Positions 13,502-22,271 of a DNA stretch of 51,063 nucleotides are shown here, piece after piece. The stretch spans positions 1 to 51,063 of IMG/VR virus record IMGVR_UViG_3300048927_000759; one strand, given 5' to 3'. The first letter of the stretch is position 1. Every line of letters begins with the position of its first letter. This DNA comes from a virus. The notes under the pieces were generated by a model. That model did no database searches. It saw only the letters and a list, made by a program, of their open reading frames with translations, and was not told where the DNA came from. Made by a program: the position numbers and the translations under genes.

Positions 13502-13918
13502 ATGCCGTCGGTTGTATCACGACAAAATCCATTGCCACTTCGAATAATTCGGGAGGTCAGGGAGACCATGAACGACGAGCAAATAGCGCAGATCCCGTCG
13601 CTCTCGGCGGCGTGCTTCAAATGCATCGATGAGAGCGGCCTGCAGGACAAATCAATCTGCATCGAGCTAGGCATTGATCCAGGCGTGTTGTCGCGGGCTA
13701 AAACCGGTCAGGCGAACTTTCCGCCGGACAAGATCGATGCGCTGATGGATATCACCGGCAACGAAATCCCTCTGCGCTGGCAGGCGTTCAAGCGCGGTTA
13801 TGGCCTGGTGAAACTGAAATCGCGGCTGGAAGCGGAACTGGATTACGAGCGACAGCGATCCGCCGAGCTGGAGATGAAGCTGCAGCACTTCGAAGAGTTC
13901 ATGCGCGTTTCAAAATAA
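13502..13918 (+). CDS. Phage DNA-binding regulator (CII-like position)
   Basis: 138 residues from ATG 13502; an alternative ATG at 13568 has a better GGGAG. The middle (KSICIELGIDPGVLSRAKTG) looks like a divergent helix-turn-helix, followed by a coiled coil (residues ~105-133). It occupies the cII position between cro and the replication genes and probably regulates transcription, but family assignment is uncertain. Confidence 0.55.
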   Translation: MPSVVSRQNPLPLRIIREVRETMNDEQIAQIPSLSAACFKCIDESGLQDKSICIELGIDPGVLSRAKTGQANFPPDKIDALMDITGNEIPLRWQAFKRGYGLVKLKSRLEAELDYERQRSAELEMKLQHFEEFMRVSK

Positions 13919-13940
13919 TCAGGCGAACGAGGTGGTTGTT

Positions 13941-14222
13941 ATGTCGCTGAAGCAGTATGTCCCTGTTCCACATCGCCCCATTCAATGGGCATCCGCCGAA
14001 ATATGCGTGTGTGCGAAACACGACGACTGCTGGGTGATTCCCGGCGGCGAGCACACCAGCAGCCGCAACCGAGCCGTGCATTGCGCGCGTGAGCTGGCCG
14101 ATCTGATCGGCCCGGAAGTTTCTGCGCGAAGTAATCGCGGTGTTGAATTTGTGTTTTCTCCGCCGGCCACCACCGGACCGATTTCGGTCGACGCGCTGGA
14201 ACGTCTCCGCTCCATCGAATAA
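13941..14222 (+). CDS. Hypothetical protein
   Basis: 93 residues from ATG 13941 with GAGG upstream. Contains a C-x-C...C pattern (ICVCAKHDDCWVIPGGEHTS) but no known family. It lies 12 bp before the primase gene in the rightward early operon. Confidence 0.6.
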   Translation: MSLKQYVPVPHRPIQWASAEICVCAKHDDCWVIPGGEHTSSRNRAVHCARELADLIGPEVSARSNRGVEFVFSPPATTGPISVDALERLRSIE

Positions 14223-14234
14223 AAGGGTTTTTCC

Positions 14235-15302
14235 ATGCGTGAATATCCTCTCGACGAGATACGCGAGGCGCTTTCGTATCTCGATTACGACGACCGCGAG
14301 ACCTGGGTGCGCGCCGCGCTGATGCTGAAATCCAGCCTCGGCGAAGATGGCTTCGCGATGTGGGACGATTGGTCCGCCAATTACTCGCGCTACGACCCCA
14401 AGGCTGCGCGCAATGTGTGGAAGAGTGCCAAGGCGGGCAAGCTCACGGTTGGATCGCTGATTCATGAAGCGAAGGCCAAGGGCTGGCAACCCGGCGCGCG
14501 CAAGATCGACACCGCGGCGGATATCGCCGAGCGTGATCATCGTCGTGCTGCGCGAGCGGCATTGCTGGCGCAGGAAGAGGCCGACCGGGCGGCATATCAC
14601 AACGTGGTGGCCGATCATTGTGCGGCCGTGTGGGATTTGCTGGCGCCGACGGGCAGCTCTAAATATCTCGGTACCAAAAAGGTTGGTGCGTTTGGCATCC
14701 GCTTCGGTCGCGAATCCTTTCTCTCGGTGATTCATAAAGATCGCATCGCCGCGGAAATCATTCGCGATCGCGCTGCAGTAAAAGAATTTCTTGATCACAT
14801 CAATGCCATTCCGTACGAAGAGCGCACCGTGTCATTCCGGCATATCCGCAAGGGCTGCATCGCGGTGCCGCTGCGCGACGTCGGCGGTCATATCTGCAAT
14901 CTGCAGTTGATCTGGCCGGCCGGCGCCAAAACGTTTTTCTACAACGGCAAAAAATCCGGCTGTTTTCATTTAATCGGTGAGCCTAATCCCCGCGCCCCTC
15001 TGGTTATTGTCGAGGGCTACGCCACCGGCGCCAGCGTACATATGGCAACGCAATACCCAGTCGCTGTTGCGATCGATGCGGGAAATTTGATGCCCGTGGC
15101 GAAGGCGCTGCGCGGCTTGATGCCGGATATCGAATTGATTATTGCGGCGGATAACGATGCAGAGACGCCGGGGAACCCCGGTATTGCGAAGGGGCGCGAG
15201 ACGGCACTTGCCTTTGATGTGAAATGGTGTTTTCCGGAATTTCATGATGGTCAAGTCGGAACAGATTTCAACGATATGTTGGTCAACGCCATTGCTGCAT
15301 AA
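14235..15302 (+). CDS. Phage primase (PriCT-2 plus Toprim)
   Basis: 355 residues. Residues 4-83 match the PriCT_2 domain (IREALSYLDYDDRETWVRAA ... WKSAKAGK). The C-terminal half is a Toprim domain: LVIVEGYATG with E260 and IIAADNDAE with D306/D308, then a final DFNDM motif. It should synthesise RNA primers for phage DNA replication together with the helicase 0.7 kb downstream. No zinc-binding N-terminus is present. Confidence 0.85.
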   Translation: MREYPLDEIREALSYLDYDDRETWVRAALMLKSSLGEDGFAMWDDWSANYSRYDPKAARNVWKSAKAGKLTVGSLIHEAKAKGWQPGARKIDTAADIAERDHRRAARAALLAQEEADRAAYHNVVADHCAAVWDLLAPTGSSKYLGTKKVGAFGIRFGRESFLSVIHKDRIAAEIIRDRAAVKEFLDHINAIPYEERTVSFRHIRKGCIAVPLRDVGGHICNLQLIWPAGAKTFFYNGKKSGCFHLIGEPNPRAPLVIVEGYATGASVHMATQYPVAVAIDAGNLMPVAKALRGLMPDIELIIAADNDAETPGNPGIAKGRETALAFDVKWCFPEFHDGQVGTDFNDMLVNAIAA

Positions 15303-15335
15303 AAACTGAATTGGGTTTTGGTCAGGAGGTCAAAA

Positions 15336-16034
15336 ATTAATATTCACAAAATAATTGAAAATGTGGGGGGGCTGCTTCCAGGAATTCATTCGATGGCATC
15401 TAATGCGATTCGATTCGATTGCGGCGACATTTCCGAACTGCCTATTCTCGGGAAGTTTGACCCAGCGCCCGCACCATTCCCATTCGTATACATAGAGTTC
15501 ACCGATGAAATTCCTGGTGTGCCTAATATCGCTTTTTCCGCTTTTGTGCAGCAGCATGAAACGGCGGGCAATATAACCTTTAGACCATTTGTAGGTTTAT
15601 CTGGGGACTGGAGGGGCTTTCCTGGAGGGGCATTAACTGTCACAAAACAAGCCGAAAAATTGTGCATAGAAGGGAATATTGATCCTGATGCAGATGCGGT
15701 AGTCGAGCACGTGGCGTTGGCAATTTTGGCAATATTCACTGTGATGGCTTGTAGCAACGTACTTTTTTCTGATAATCCGGCACCAGAATCGCTAAACAAA
15801 AAGCGCAGCAAGGCGGGCAAGGTCCCATTGATGTCTTATAAAACCCTCACACTAAAAATTCCTAATGAGCGGATTGATTCTCTACCGCTGGGTGGTACTC
15901 ATGCGAGTCCTCGCCTGCACCTTCGGCGTGGTCACATTAGGCGGCTTTCATTCGATAAAGCAGTTTGGGTACAGTCTTCAATCGTTGGATCTAAGCATGG
16001 ATTTATCAGCAAAGATTATCGAGTGTCCAAATGA
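15336..16034 (+). CDS. Hypothetical phage protein (start ambiguous)
   Basis: About 232 residues. The C-terminal part THASPRLHLRRGHIRRL then KDYRV is shared by many phage-encoded proteins of unknown function. A perfect AGGAGG (15324-15329) is followed six bases later by ATT at 15336, with no ATG, GTG or TTG at that spacing; other in-frame starts are TTG 15318 (before the AGGAGG) and ATG 15393. The gene is more AT-rich than its neighbours. It overlaps the helicase start by ATGA. Confidence 0.65.
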   Translation: MNIHKIIENVGGLLPGIHSMASNAIRFDCGDISELPILGKFDPAPAPFPFVYIEFTDEIPGVPNIAFSAFVQQHETAGNITFRPFVGLSGDWRGFPGGALTVTKQAEKLCIEGNIDPDADAVVEHVALAILAIFTVMACSNVLFSDNPAPESLNKKRSKAGKVPLMSYKTLTLKIPNERIDSLPLGGTHASPRLHLRRGHIRRLSFDKAVWVQSSIVGSKHGFISKDYRVSK

Positions 16035-17674
16035 CGTTGGCATCCGGCCTTGAGGCTATAAAGGCGCGCATTTTATGGTGCCTTGAGCATCAGGATGAGA
16101 TCAATAGTCTTTTTGCCGATGGCGCCCCGCAACAACTGGCTGGGAATACGCCGCCACTCGAAACCTACGACGATATTCCGGATTCCCCGCGCCCCATCGA
16201 ACCGGTTGTCGCGCGTTTTTCTCTGGATGAACTGATACAACGTTTTTCGTTGGCCATGCCTGACGGGAAGATTTGGGATGCGTCGAAATCGCAGTTTGTG
16301 AAAGTCGGCGCCGCGAAATCGTGGTGGGGCGAAAAGCTCTACAAACTGTGGGTGGCCGATAATCGACGTTCGACCGTGGATCAGGAAGACGTCCGTATTT
16401 TTGCGGCTGCGGCGGCAACAAGGAGGCGTGGAGGGCTGCAAGCGGCGCTCGATCGCTACATTCTGATTTACCCGACAGATACGGTTTGGGATGTAGTGCG
16501 ACGTGAGCGCGTACCGATTGGGGCGATTAAGTTGGCCATTGCCGATGTGTATGACGATTGGATCAAGCATGACAAACGCAGAGAAATTGACGATACCGAC
16601 GTAGTGTTCGATCCCGTCGGTCCGCTTGAGCAAGCCGGTCGTATTAATACATTCCGTGGTCTGCCGATGCAGCCGATCGACGATGAGAACGCCTGTTCCA
16701 ATATTCGAACATTGTTGTGGCAGCTCGCTAATCAAGATGAAGCGATTTATTGGTGGATCGCGAAATGGCTGGCGCTTCCGCTCCAAAAAGTCGGCACCAA
16801 AATGGCGAGTGCTCTATTAATTCATAGTGAAACGCATGGCACTGGCAAGTCACTGCTATTCGAGGAGGTTATCAAGGCGATTTATGGTGACTACGGTGCA
16901 ACGCTGGGCCAGCACCAACTTGAAGGGCAATACTCAGATTGGCGAAGTCGGAATCTCTTCGCTTTGTTCGAAGAGGTTTTTTCAAGGCAGACGCGTTTTA
17001 ACTTTAGTGGCCAGCTGAAACATATGGTCACCGGGAAGACGCAGCGAATTGAAAAGAAATTCGTCTCGGGCTGGGAAGAGGCGAATCATATGAACGCCGT
17101 GTTTCTTTCGAATGAGACGCAGCCGTTTCCTATTGAGCGTAGTGATCGTAGATTTCTTGTGGTTTGGCCCCGCGAAAAGCTGCCCGCTGAAGTGTTTGAT
17201 GGCGTTTTGGATGAGGTTCGCAATGGTCGCGGTGTGCCGGCATTCCTTGGCTGGCTGCTGAGTCTCGATCTTGGCGCTTTCCACTCGCACACTGAGCCGA
17301 TCATGACGGAGGCAAAGCAGCGAATAATTGATTTGGGCTTGCCCGGCTGGGATTTGTTTTATCAGGAATGGCGGGAAGGCGCATTGCCGGTTCCCTTTCA
17401 GACCTGCCTTGTGATGGATCTGTACCAACTATATGAACGGTGGGCGAAGCCGCGGGGTGAGCATGTCGTGTCCTATAAGATTTTCGCGGGCTCGCTCGCT
17501 CCGCGTATGTCGCACCGTAAGGATTGCCCTTTTGATGATGGATTGAAGCGGCGTAAGGGAACATTTTTTATTGTGGATGCAAAGCCAGAAGAGACAACCC
17601 AGGAGCGATGGCTCGGACAAATGGTGTGTGATTTCCAATCGTCAATGGATGCTTGCCGCGATGATCGACTATGA
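16031..17674 (+). CDS. Replicative primase-helicase (P4/DUF5906 type)
   Basis: 547 residues. Walker A at 265-274 (HSETHGTGKS), the ALFEEVF Walker B-like strand about 40 residues later, then FVSGWEEANHMNAVFLSNE, typical of superfamily 3-like phage/plasmid helicases fused to or working with primases. N-terminal ~250 residues are uncharacterised. It should unwind phage DNA at the origin; the TCCGGA-rich segment immediately downstream is a candidate for that origin. Confidence 0.8.
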   Translation: MTLASGLEAIKARILWCLEHQDEINSLFADGAPQQLAGNTPPLETYDDIPDSPRPIEPVVARFSLDELIQRFSLAMPDGKIWDASKSQFVKVGAAKSWWGEKLYKLWVADNRRSTVDQEDVRIFAAAAATRRRGGLQAALDRYILIYPTDTVWDVVRRERVPIGAIKLAIADVYDDWIKHDKRREIDDTDVVFDPVGPLEQAGRINTFRGLPMQPIDDENACSNIRTLLWQLANQDEAIYWWIAKWLALPLQKVGTKMASALLIHSETHGTGKSLLFEEVIKAIYGDYGATLGQHQLEGQYSDWRSRNLFALFEEVFSRQTRFNFSGQLKHMVTGKTQRIEKKFVSGWEEANHMNAVFLSNETQPFPIERSDRRFLVVWPREKLPAEVFDGVLDEVRNGRGVPAFLGWLLSLDLGAFHSHTEPIMTEAKQRIIDLGLPGWDLFYQEWREGALPVPFQTCLVMDLYQLYERWAKPRGEHVVSYKIFAGSLAPRMSHRKDCPFDDGLKRRKGTFFIVDAKPEETTQERWLGQMVCDFQSSMDACRDDRL

Positions 17675-17695
17675 AACTCTTATTTTCCGGGGCAT

Positions 17696-17949
17696 GTCCG
17701 GACATTTGTCCGGCCATCGATGTGAGTTAGGCATTTGAATAGTTTAGATTTACCGGGCTTCCGGGCATTCCGGACTTTTTATACGCGTGTGCGCGCGCAT
17801 GCTTGGGTGCTAGGTCTGGGGATTGTTAAAAAAAATAATTTCCATGTGCGTGAATATATGTCCGTAATGTCCGGAAGCCCGGTAAATGTATATATTTCAT
17901 TTACTTAGTTTTCATAAACGTCCGGATAAATGTCCGGATATCGTCCGGA
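17696..17949. repeat. TCCGGA-rich inverted-repeat segment, candidate replication origin
   Basis: This 292-bp gene-free interval (17675-17966) carries six TCCGGA palindromes (17697, 17769, 17870, 17921, 17933, 17944) plus partial copies. The last three are spaced 12 and 11 bp, iteron-like. A perfect 17-bp inverted repeat, 17748-17764 (ATTTACCGGGCTTCCGG) and 17871-17887, flanks an AT-rich stretch. Position after the helicase gene fits an origin; an operator array is the alternative. Confidence 0.5.
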
Positions 17950-17966
17950 AGCCAGAGGAAAGACTA

Positions 17967-18230
17967 ATGAGCGATCAGATCACCGCAAGTTTCAGCGAAT
18001 TACTAAAACAAGCAGGAATGACAGCGGCGGATTATCTATCCGATGCAGTGCGCCACATCGATAAGACTTTTGGCGACGGGTATGCCAAAGCTAACCCGTT
18101 GCTGGTCGCAGAATTCATGCGCGTGGCAGGCAACGATTTCAATACGGCTTCGGCTGTAAAGGTCATGAGTGCCGCGCTTCGCGAGCTGGCCTTTAACGTC
18201 GAGCGAATCGCGGAGAATATGGTCGAATGA
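17967..18230 (+). CDS. Small phage protein
   Basis: 87 residues from ATG 17967 (GAGGAAAG upstream). Helical, acidic; MSDQITASFSELLKQAGMTA. No family recognised. Overlaps the antiterminator start by ATGA. Confidence 0.65.
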   Translation: MSDQITASFSELLKQAGMTAADYLSDAVRHIDKTFGDGYAKANPLLVAEFMRVAGNDFNTASAVKVMSAALRELAFNVERIAENMVE

Positions 18231-18568
18231 GCCTTCGAGAGACGCAGCAGAAGCTGGAATCATGGGGAATGTGGTTGCGCGGCGGTTCTGGTCTTGGCTA
18301 TGGCGCGAACGTGTTGGGGCAGATGCGCGGCGGCGGATTGCCGACGGCGCCGATCAGCGACGAATATGCGGGCCGTATCGATCGCGTGATTGCGGTGTTG
18401 AAGCGTACGAACGTCGAGCAGTACCGCTGCATCAAGCTCTGCTACGCGGAGCAGAAAACGAATCGTGCCATTGCGCGCGAGCTGGGAGTTGCGCCGATGA
18501 CAGTCCAAAGGCGCATTGAGTCTGGAGAGCACTGGTTGGATATGGCATTCGAAGTAGAAAATGTTTAG
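18227..18568 (+). CDS. Q-like late antiterminator
   Basis: 113 residues. LESWGMWLRGGSGLGY at the start and a C-terminal sigma-region-4-like helix-turn-helix (KTNRAIARELGVAPMTVQRR) match small phage antitermination/Q-like regulators. Immediately downstream are a sigma-70-like promoter and two intrinsic terminators before the lysis genes, the arrangement Q proteins act on. It would switch on late transcription. Confidence 0.7.
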   Translation: MSLRETQQKLESWGMWLRGGSGLGYGANVLGQMRGGGLPTAPISDEYAGRIDRVIAVLKRTNVEQYRCIKLCYAEQKTNRAIARELGVAPMTVQRRIESGEHWLDMAFEVENV

Positions 18569-18575
18569 CAGGGTG

Positions 18576-18603
18576 TTGACTTGGTGGTCCATGAACCTGT
18601 AAA
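18576..18603 (+). promoter_or_regulatory. Late promoter (pR'-like)
   Basis: TTGACT at 18576-18581, 16-bp spacer, TGTAAA at 18598-18603. A 7-bp inverted repeat TGGTGGT ... ACCACCA spans it. It lies just after the Q-like gene and before two terminators, matching a Q-controlled late promoter. Confidence 0.55.
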
Positions 18604-18643
18604 AAGTCACCACCATGCGGTTAACGCCGCTAAACAAAAAACT

Positions 18644-18672
18644 AAACCCGTCCGCTGAGGCGGGTTTTTTAT
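18644..18672 (+). terminator. Intrinsic terminator tR'1
   Basis: AAACCCG, 10-base loop, CGGGTTT then a T-run to about 18670. Forty bases downstream of the late promoter. Confidence 0.75.
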
Positions 18673-18691
18673 TCCCGATTGATTGCCGATG

Positions 18692-18717
18692 AAAGCCCGC
18701 CGTTGTGCGGGCTTTTT
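18692..18717 (+). terminator. Intrinsic terminator tR'2
   Basis: AAAGCCCGC-CGTTGT-GCGGGCTTT, perfect 9-bp stem, 6-base loop and TTTTT. Stronger than the preceding hairpin; both would block late transcription without antitermination. Confidence 0.8.
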
Positions 18718-18758
18718 CATTTCTGGAGCCAAGCATTGCCAGCCTTGAGATCTGCCGA

Positions 18759-19088
18759 ATGAGCCGAAACGAGGATGACAACGTGAAACTCGAAGTTCCG
18801 ACAGGCTACGGCCCTGAGCGACGCGGCTGGCATTTCGACAAGACGTGGAGCGTTAGCGATCTGCTGATCGTAATCGTGACACTGATCGGTGGCATCGGTG
18901 CGTATTACAACCTGAAGCAGGATGGGGCCATACAGGCTGCGCAAATCCAATACATCCTGCAGCAGCGCGCCGAGGATCGGCAGGGCACCGAATCGAAACT
19001 GAGTGACCTGCAGCAGCAGATCCGCACGATGGATTCACGCATGACCGATCGGCTGGACAAGATTGCCGACAAGGTCGGGGCGAAGTGA
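18759..19088 (+). CDS. Lysis-cassette membrane protein (holin candidate)
   Basis: 109 residues from ATG 18759; a GTG at 18783 with GAGG upstream is possible. One transmembrane helix (LLIVIVTLIGGIGAYY, residues ~35-51) and a charged, heptad-rich C-terminus. It overlaps the endolysin start by GTGA, the usual holin position, but one membrane span with a coiled coil is also compatible with an accessory lysis protein. Confidence 0.55.
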   Translation: MSRNEDDNVKLEVPTGYGPERRGWHFDKTWSVSDLLIVIVTLIGGIGAYYNLKQDGAIQAAQIQYILQQRAEDRQGTESKLSDLQQQIRTMDSRMTDRLDKIADKVGAK

Positions 19089-19573
19089 GCGCCGCAGTTT
19101 TCGAAAAGGCGTTTCAGCATGTGCTGAAAGTTGAAGGTGGTTTGGTAAACCATCCGAGTGATCCGGGCGGATTGACGAAATATGGCATCAGCCAGCGCTC
19201 CTATCCGTATCTCGATATTCGCAATCTCACCGTCGATCAGGCGCGTGCGATTTACTTGAAGGATTTCTGGCTGGCCGCACAGTGCGATCTGATGCCGCGT
19301 GGCATCGATGTGATGCTGTTCGATGCCGCGGTCAATCACGGCCCCGAGACGGCAAAGAAACTGCTGCAGCAAGCGGCTGGCGTGAAGCCGGACGGCAACA
19401 TCGGCCCGATCACCTTGAGCGCTGCCGCCGGCCGCAATGTGCTGATGGAATTCGCCATTGGCCGTGCGTTGAAATATTCCAACACGAAAAACTTTCTGAC
19501 ATTCGGCGCCGGGTGGATTCGCCGTGTGTTCACTGTTTACGAATTTGCGAAATCGATTCAGGAGTCAGCATGA
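19085..19573 (+). CDS. Endolysin, GH108 muramidase
   Basis: 162 residues, GTG start coupled to the previous gene. VLKVEGGLVNHPSDPGGLTK and YGIS give the GH108 signature, with E17 as the catalytic glutamate. The C-terminal ~70 residues match the PG_binding_3 domain that follows it in this family. It hydrolyses peptidoglycan at lysis. No signal peptide, so it depends on a holin. Confidence 0.9.
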   Translation: MSAAVFEKAFQHVLKVEGGLVNHPSDPGGLTKYGISQRSYPYLDIRNLTVDQARAIYLKDFWLAAQCDLMPRGIDVMLFDAAVNHGPETAKKLLQQAAGVKPDGNIGPITLSAAAGRNVLMEFAIGRALKYSNTKNFLTFGAGWIRRVFTVYEFAKSIQESA

Positions 19574-20199
19574 ACTCAACCGTTTGGATCAAGGCGGCCA
19601 TTACGTTTTTCATCGCTCTGGGTGGCACCCTAATCACGCTGTTTAGCGGTCAAGGCGTGCAGACGTTCGCCGATGTGACGCCGGTGCAGTACGCCGTCGC
19701 GGTGATTGGCGCTTTTCTCGCGGGTCTTGCAGTGGTGCAGGCGCAGCTTTCTGATAGCCCGGCCAATATTCGGCAGACGAACGACATCGTTGAAGCCGCG
19801 GCGAATCTCGATAAGCAGGCCGGGCTGTTCACGCCGAATTTCGCGGGCTTCGTGTTGATCCTCGCCACACTTGGCGCTTTCGGTATGACGCTGGCCGGGT
19901 GCCAGACGGTGCCGGAAACGCCGCGACAGGTGTTGCTGTCAGCGTATTCGGCCGCCGATTTCGCAACCACCTCGATCGCGCAAGCCAAGGTGGAAGGGCG
20001 CATCACCGCCGAGCAGCGCGATGTGTATATCAACGATGTTCAGCGCGCGCGCGATCTGCTGCATGAGGCGCGCGTGTTGCTGGCCAATGAGCCAGCGCCG
20101 GGATCGACCAATGATTCGCAGGCGACCGCCAAGCTGCGTTTCGCGCAGGAAATTCTGATTTCGATTCAGGCTGCATTGGCCAAGGAGCAAAACCCGTGA
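19570..20199 (+). CDS. Membrane protein with internal lipobox: holin-spanin-like fusion
   Basis: 209 residues, GGAG before the ATG. Residues ~8-25 and ~38-58 are two holin-like transmembrane segments. A third hydrophobic stretch (VLILATLGAFGMTLAGCQTV, ~96-115) ends in the lipobox LAGC followed by a helical, charged domain, like a stand-alone lipoprotein or outer-membrane spanin. This suggests fusion of two lysis genes, or an internal GTG start at about residue 95 giving a separate lipoprotein. Confidence 0.6.
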   Translation: MNSTVWIKAAITFFIALGGTLITLFSGQGVQTFADVTPVQYAVAVIGAFLAGLAVVQAQLSDSPANIRQTNDIVEAAANLDKQAGLFTPNFAGFVLILATLGAFGMTLAGCQTVPETPRQVLLSAYSAADFATTSIAQAKVEGRITAEQRDVYINDVQRARDLLHEARVLLANEPAPGSTNDSQATAKLRFAQEILISIQAALAKEQNP

Positions 20200-20387
20200 G
20201 CACTGCAAAAACCATTGCCGATGCATTGTCGGTACTGAATCTGGCTATCTCCGCAGCCAGCAATATCGAGAAAACGCGAATCGTGATCGCCGATGCGGTC
20301 GCCGCCGGTCGCGATGTGAGTGATGCGGAGTTGGCGGCGGCTGAGGCAGAACTGGACGCGTCCATCGATGCCGCGCGTAAGGCCTAA
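20196..20387 (+). CDS. Small helical protein
   Basis: 63 residues, GTG start overlapping the previous stop (GTGA). Ala-rich amphipathic helices (AAGRDVSDAELAAAEAELDA). No family recognised; lysis-cassette context. Confidence 0.6.
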   Translation: MSTAKTIADALSVLNLAISAASNIEKTRIVIADAVAAGRDVSDAELAAAEAELDASIDAARKA

Positions 20388-20422
20388 ACCAATCCCTCTG
20401 AACGTCATTCAGGAAATCAAAC

Positions 20423-20839
20423 ATGAAATCGATGCTATCAAACGCCCTCGTGCCAATGCTGATCGCTGCCGCGCTGTGTTTTGCTGGTGTGGCAAGTGCG
20501 GCGGTGTGCCCGACTCAGAAAGCGAGTTGCCCCGCAAATACGGTGTGTGCCGCATGGGCGGTCCCGACTACACGTGAAAGCGGGGCTCCACTTCCGGCGA
20601 ATGAAATTAAGGGATACGAGCTGTATCTGGATAACGTTCTGGTCACCTCGCCAACAACGAACGGCTACAACCATGCCGTACCGACTGACCAGCGCATCAC
20701 GACATCTAGCATCTGGTCAATCCTCACCGTTGACACGGATGGGGTTAAAAGCTCGAAGCCGAATGCCTGCACGCAGCCAGTGGTAATCGCGGGCCCAAAG
20801 TCGGCGCCGGCGGCTCCCGCGTTTGTGGCCGGGGGCTGA
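20423..20839 (+). CDS. Secreted protein with fibronectin-III-like domain
   Basis: 138 residues, AGGAAA before ATG. Signal peptide (MKSMLSNALVPMLIAAALCF ... ASA) then Cys-rich mature part (CPTQKASCPANTVC) and GYELYLDNVL ... WSILTVDTDG, the strand pattern of a fibronectin-III-like fold. Export with a Sec signal is odd for a virion protein; it may act in the periplasm or at lysis. Confidence 0.65.
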   Translation: MKSMLSNALVPMLIAAALCFAGVASAAVCPTQKASCPANTVCAAWAVPTTRESGAPLPANEIKGYELYLDNVLVTSPTTNGYNHAVPTDQRITTSSIWSILTVDTDGVKSSKPNACTQPVVIAGPKSAPAAPAFVAGG

Positions 20840-20883
20840 TCGGCTGGCTTTTCAGGCTGCTTCGAGTTTGTAGCGGATCGTAA

Positions 20884-22266
20884 ATGGGTATTCTCGGCAC
20901 AGCGTCGATCATCAATGGCAGCACCAATAACACGCCGGGTGCGCTGGCGCTCGATAACGACGTTCCTGCGGGCGCGCAGCTAGCTATTATTGAAATTCGC
21001 TTCGATGGGAACACGGACAATGTCGCCATCACATCGCTGATTTGTTCGTTCGGTGATTTGGAAATCTTGGGCCAGACCGCCGGGACAGATTCAAATTGCG
21101 CGTTGGCTTATGTATTGGTCGATGACGAGGGCTCTGGCCACACTATCACGCCGACGATTTCTGGCGGACAATACTTCGGCCAAATTTATACTGTGAATTT
21201 TCTCGACGAAGTCGATATCAGCTCTGAGGCTGCATGGCTTCGCGATTGGGATATCGATTTCAGCAATGGCACCGCGACCGCGACGGTAGACACCGAAGAG
21301 GGCGATATAGTTTTAGGGGCAACCGGTAACTATGAGCAATCGCCGCCGCTGCCTGCCGGCACGACCTCCCTCATCGGTCCGGTTGACACCAACCCGATTC
21401 GGGTTCGTGCTTTCTTTCTGGATGATCCGGAGAGCGGCTCGGCGGCTTTTTCTTCCGATAACAGTTACGGCACGGCGGTAGCCGTTTCGATTATTCCGGG
21501 CGCATCAGGCATCACGATTGATGCTGACATTGAGGCAATCTCGCTCTCAACCCTCAAAGCGAACGTAGCAAGCAATCGCACTATCGCGGGCGCGCTCGAA
21601 GCCCTTTTACTGACCGGCAATCGCGCAACGGTGTCGAGCAATAGAAGCATTGCCGGTGCAACCGAAGCGCTTTCAGTGTCTACGTTAAGCGCAACGGTTT
21701 CTTCCAATCGCAGTATTCAGACGGCGATTGAGTCGATATCGGTGCAAGGATTGCCGGCGATCCTTTCGCTCGGTATCGCTGCAAATAGCGAACAGATCAC
21801 GCTCAGCACCTTGCTGGCGACCATTTCGTCGAATCGTTCCATGTCTGGTCAGGTTGAATCGCTGCTGGTCAGTACGAACCCTGCGGCAATCTCGGTGGGA
21901 TCGTCAATCAGCGCCGGTGTTGAACAAATTGCGCTGCAGGCGAACGCTGCCCAAGTGCGGCTAAACGTGAATCTCAGCACGCAGATGGAAAGCATCCTGC
22001 TGACTGAGCTTGCGGCGCAGGTGACGTTGGGGCAGGCGATCAATGCCGGTGTCGAGAGCCTTGTTGTAACGCCCTTGGGCGCCACCTTGACGCTCAGCAC
22101 CGGCATTCAGGCGCATCTGGAAACGCTGAAGCTGACGACCTTCACGGCGGTCATTACCAGCCCGACTTCGCCAATCAGCGTTCCAGGGCTTGAATACACC
22201 ATTACCGGCGACCGACTGCATTACACGCTGCCGCTGAACAAACTTCATTTTACGTTTAGAGGATAA
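20884..22266 (+). CDS. Repeat-containing phage structural protein
   Basis: 460 residues. The first ~210 look like a beta-rich jelly-roll-type domain. Residues ~215-430 are about nine imperfect repeats of ~22 residues with the core LSVSTLSATVSSNRSI and an acidic (I/T)E(A/S) joint, expected to form a beta-solenoid or fibre. The short C-terminus (LHYTLPLNKLHFTF) differs. A fibre, decoration or adhesion role is inferred. Confidence 0.55.
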   Translation: MGILGTASIINGSTNNTPGALALDNDVPAGAQLAIIEIRFDGNTDNVAITSLICSFGDLEILGQTAGTDSNCALAYVLVDDEGSGHTITPTISGGQYFGQIYTVNFLDEVDISSEAAWLRDWDIDFSNGTATATVDTEEGDIVLGATGNYEQSPPLPAGTTSLIGPVDTNPIRVRAFFLDDPESGSAAFSSDNSYGTAVAVSIIPGASGITIDADIEAISLSTLKANVASNRTIAGALEALLLTGNRATVSSNRSIAGATEALSVSTLSATVSSNRSIQTAIESISVQGLPAILSLGIAANSEQITLSTLLATISSNRSMSGQVESLLVSTNPAAISVGSSISAGVEQIALQANAAQVRLNVNLSTQMESILLTELAAQVTLGQAINAGVESLVVTPLGATLTLSTGIQAHLETLKLTTFTAVITSPTSPISVPGLEYTITGDRLHYTLPLNKLHFTFRG

Positions 22267-22271
22267 CTACG

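Noticed and set aside
13899-14798. Leftward 299-codon frame
   Set aside because: Antisense to the clearly recognised primase; product of codon bias.
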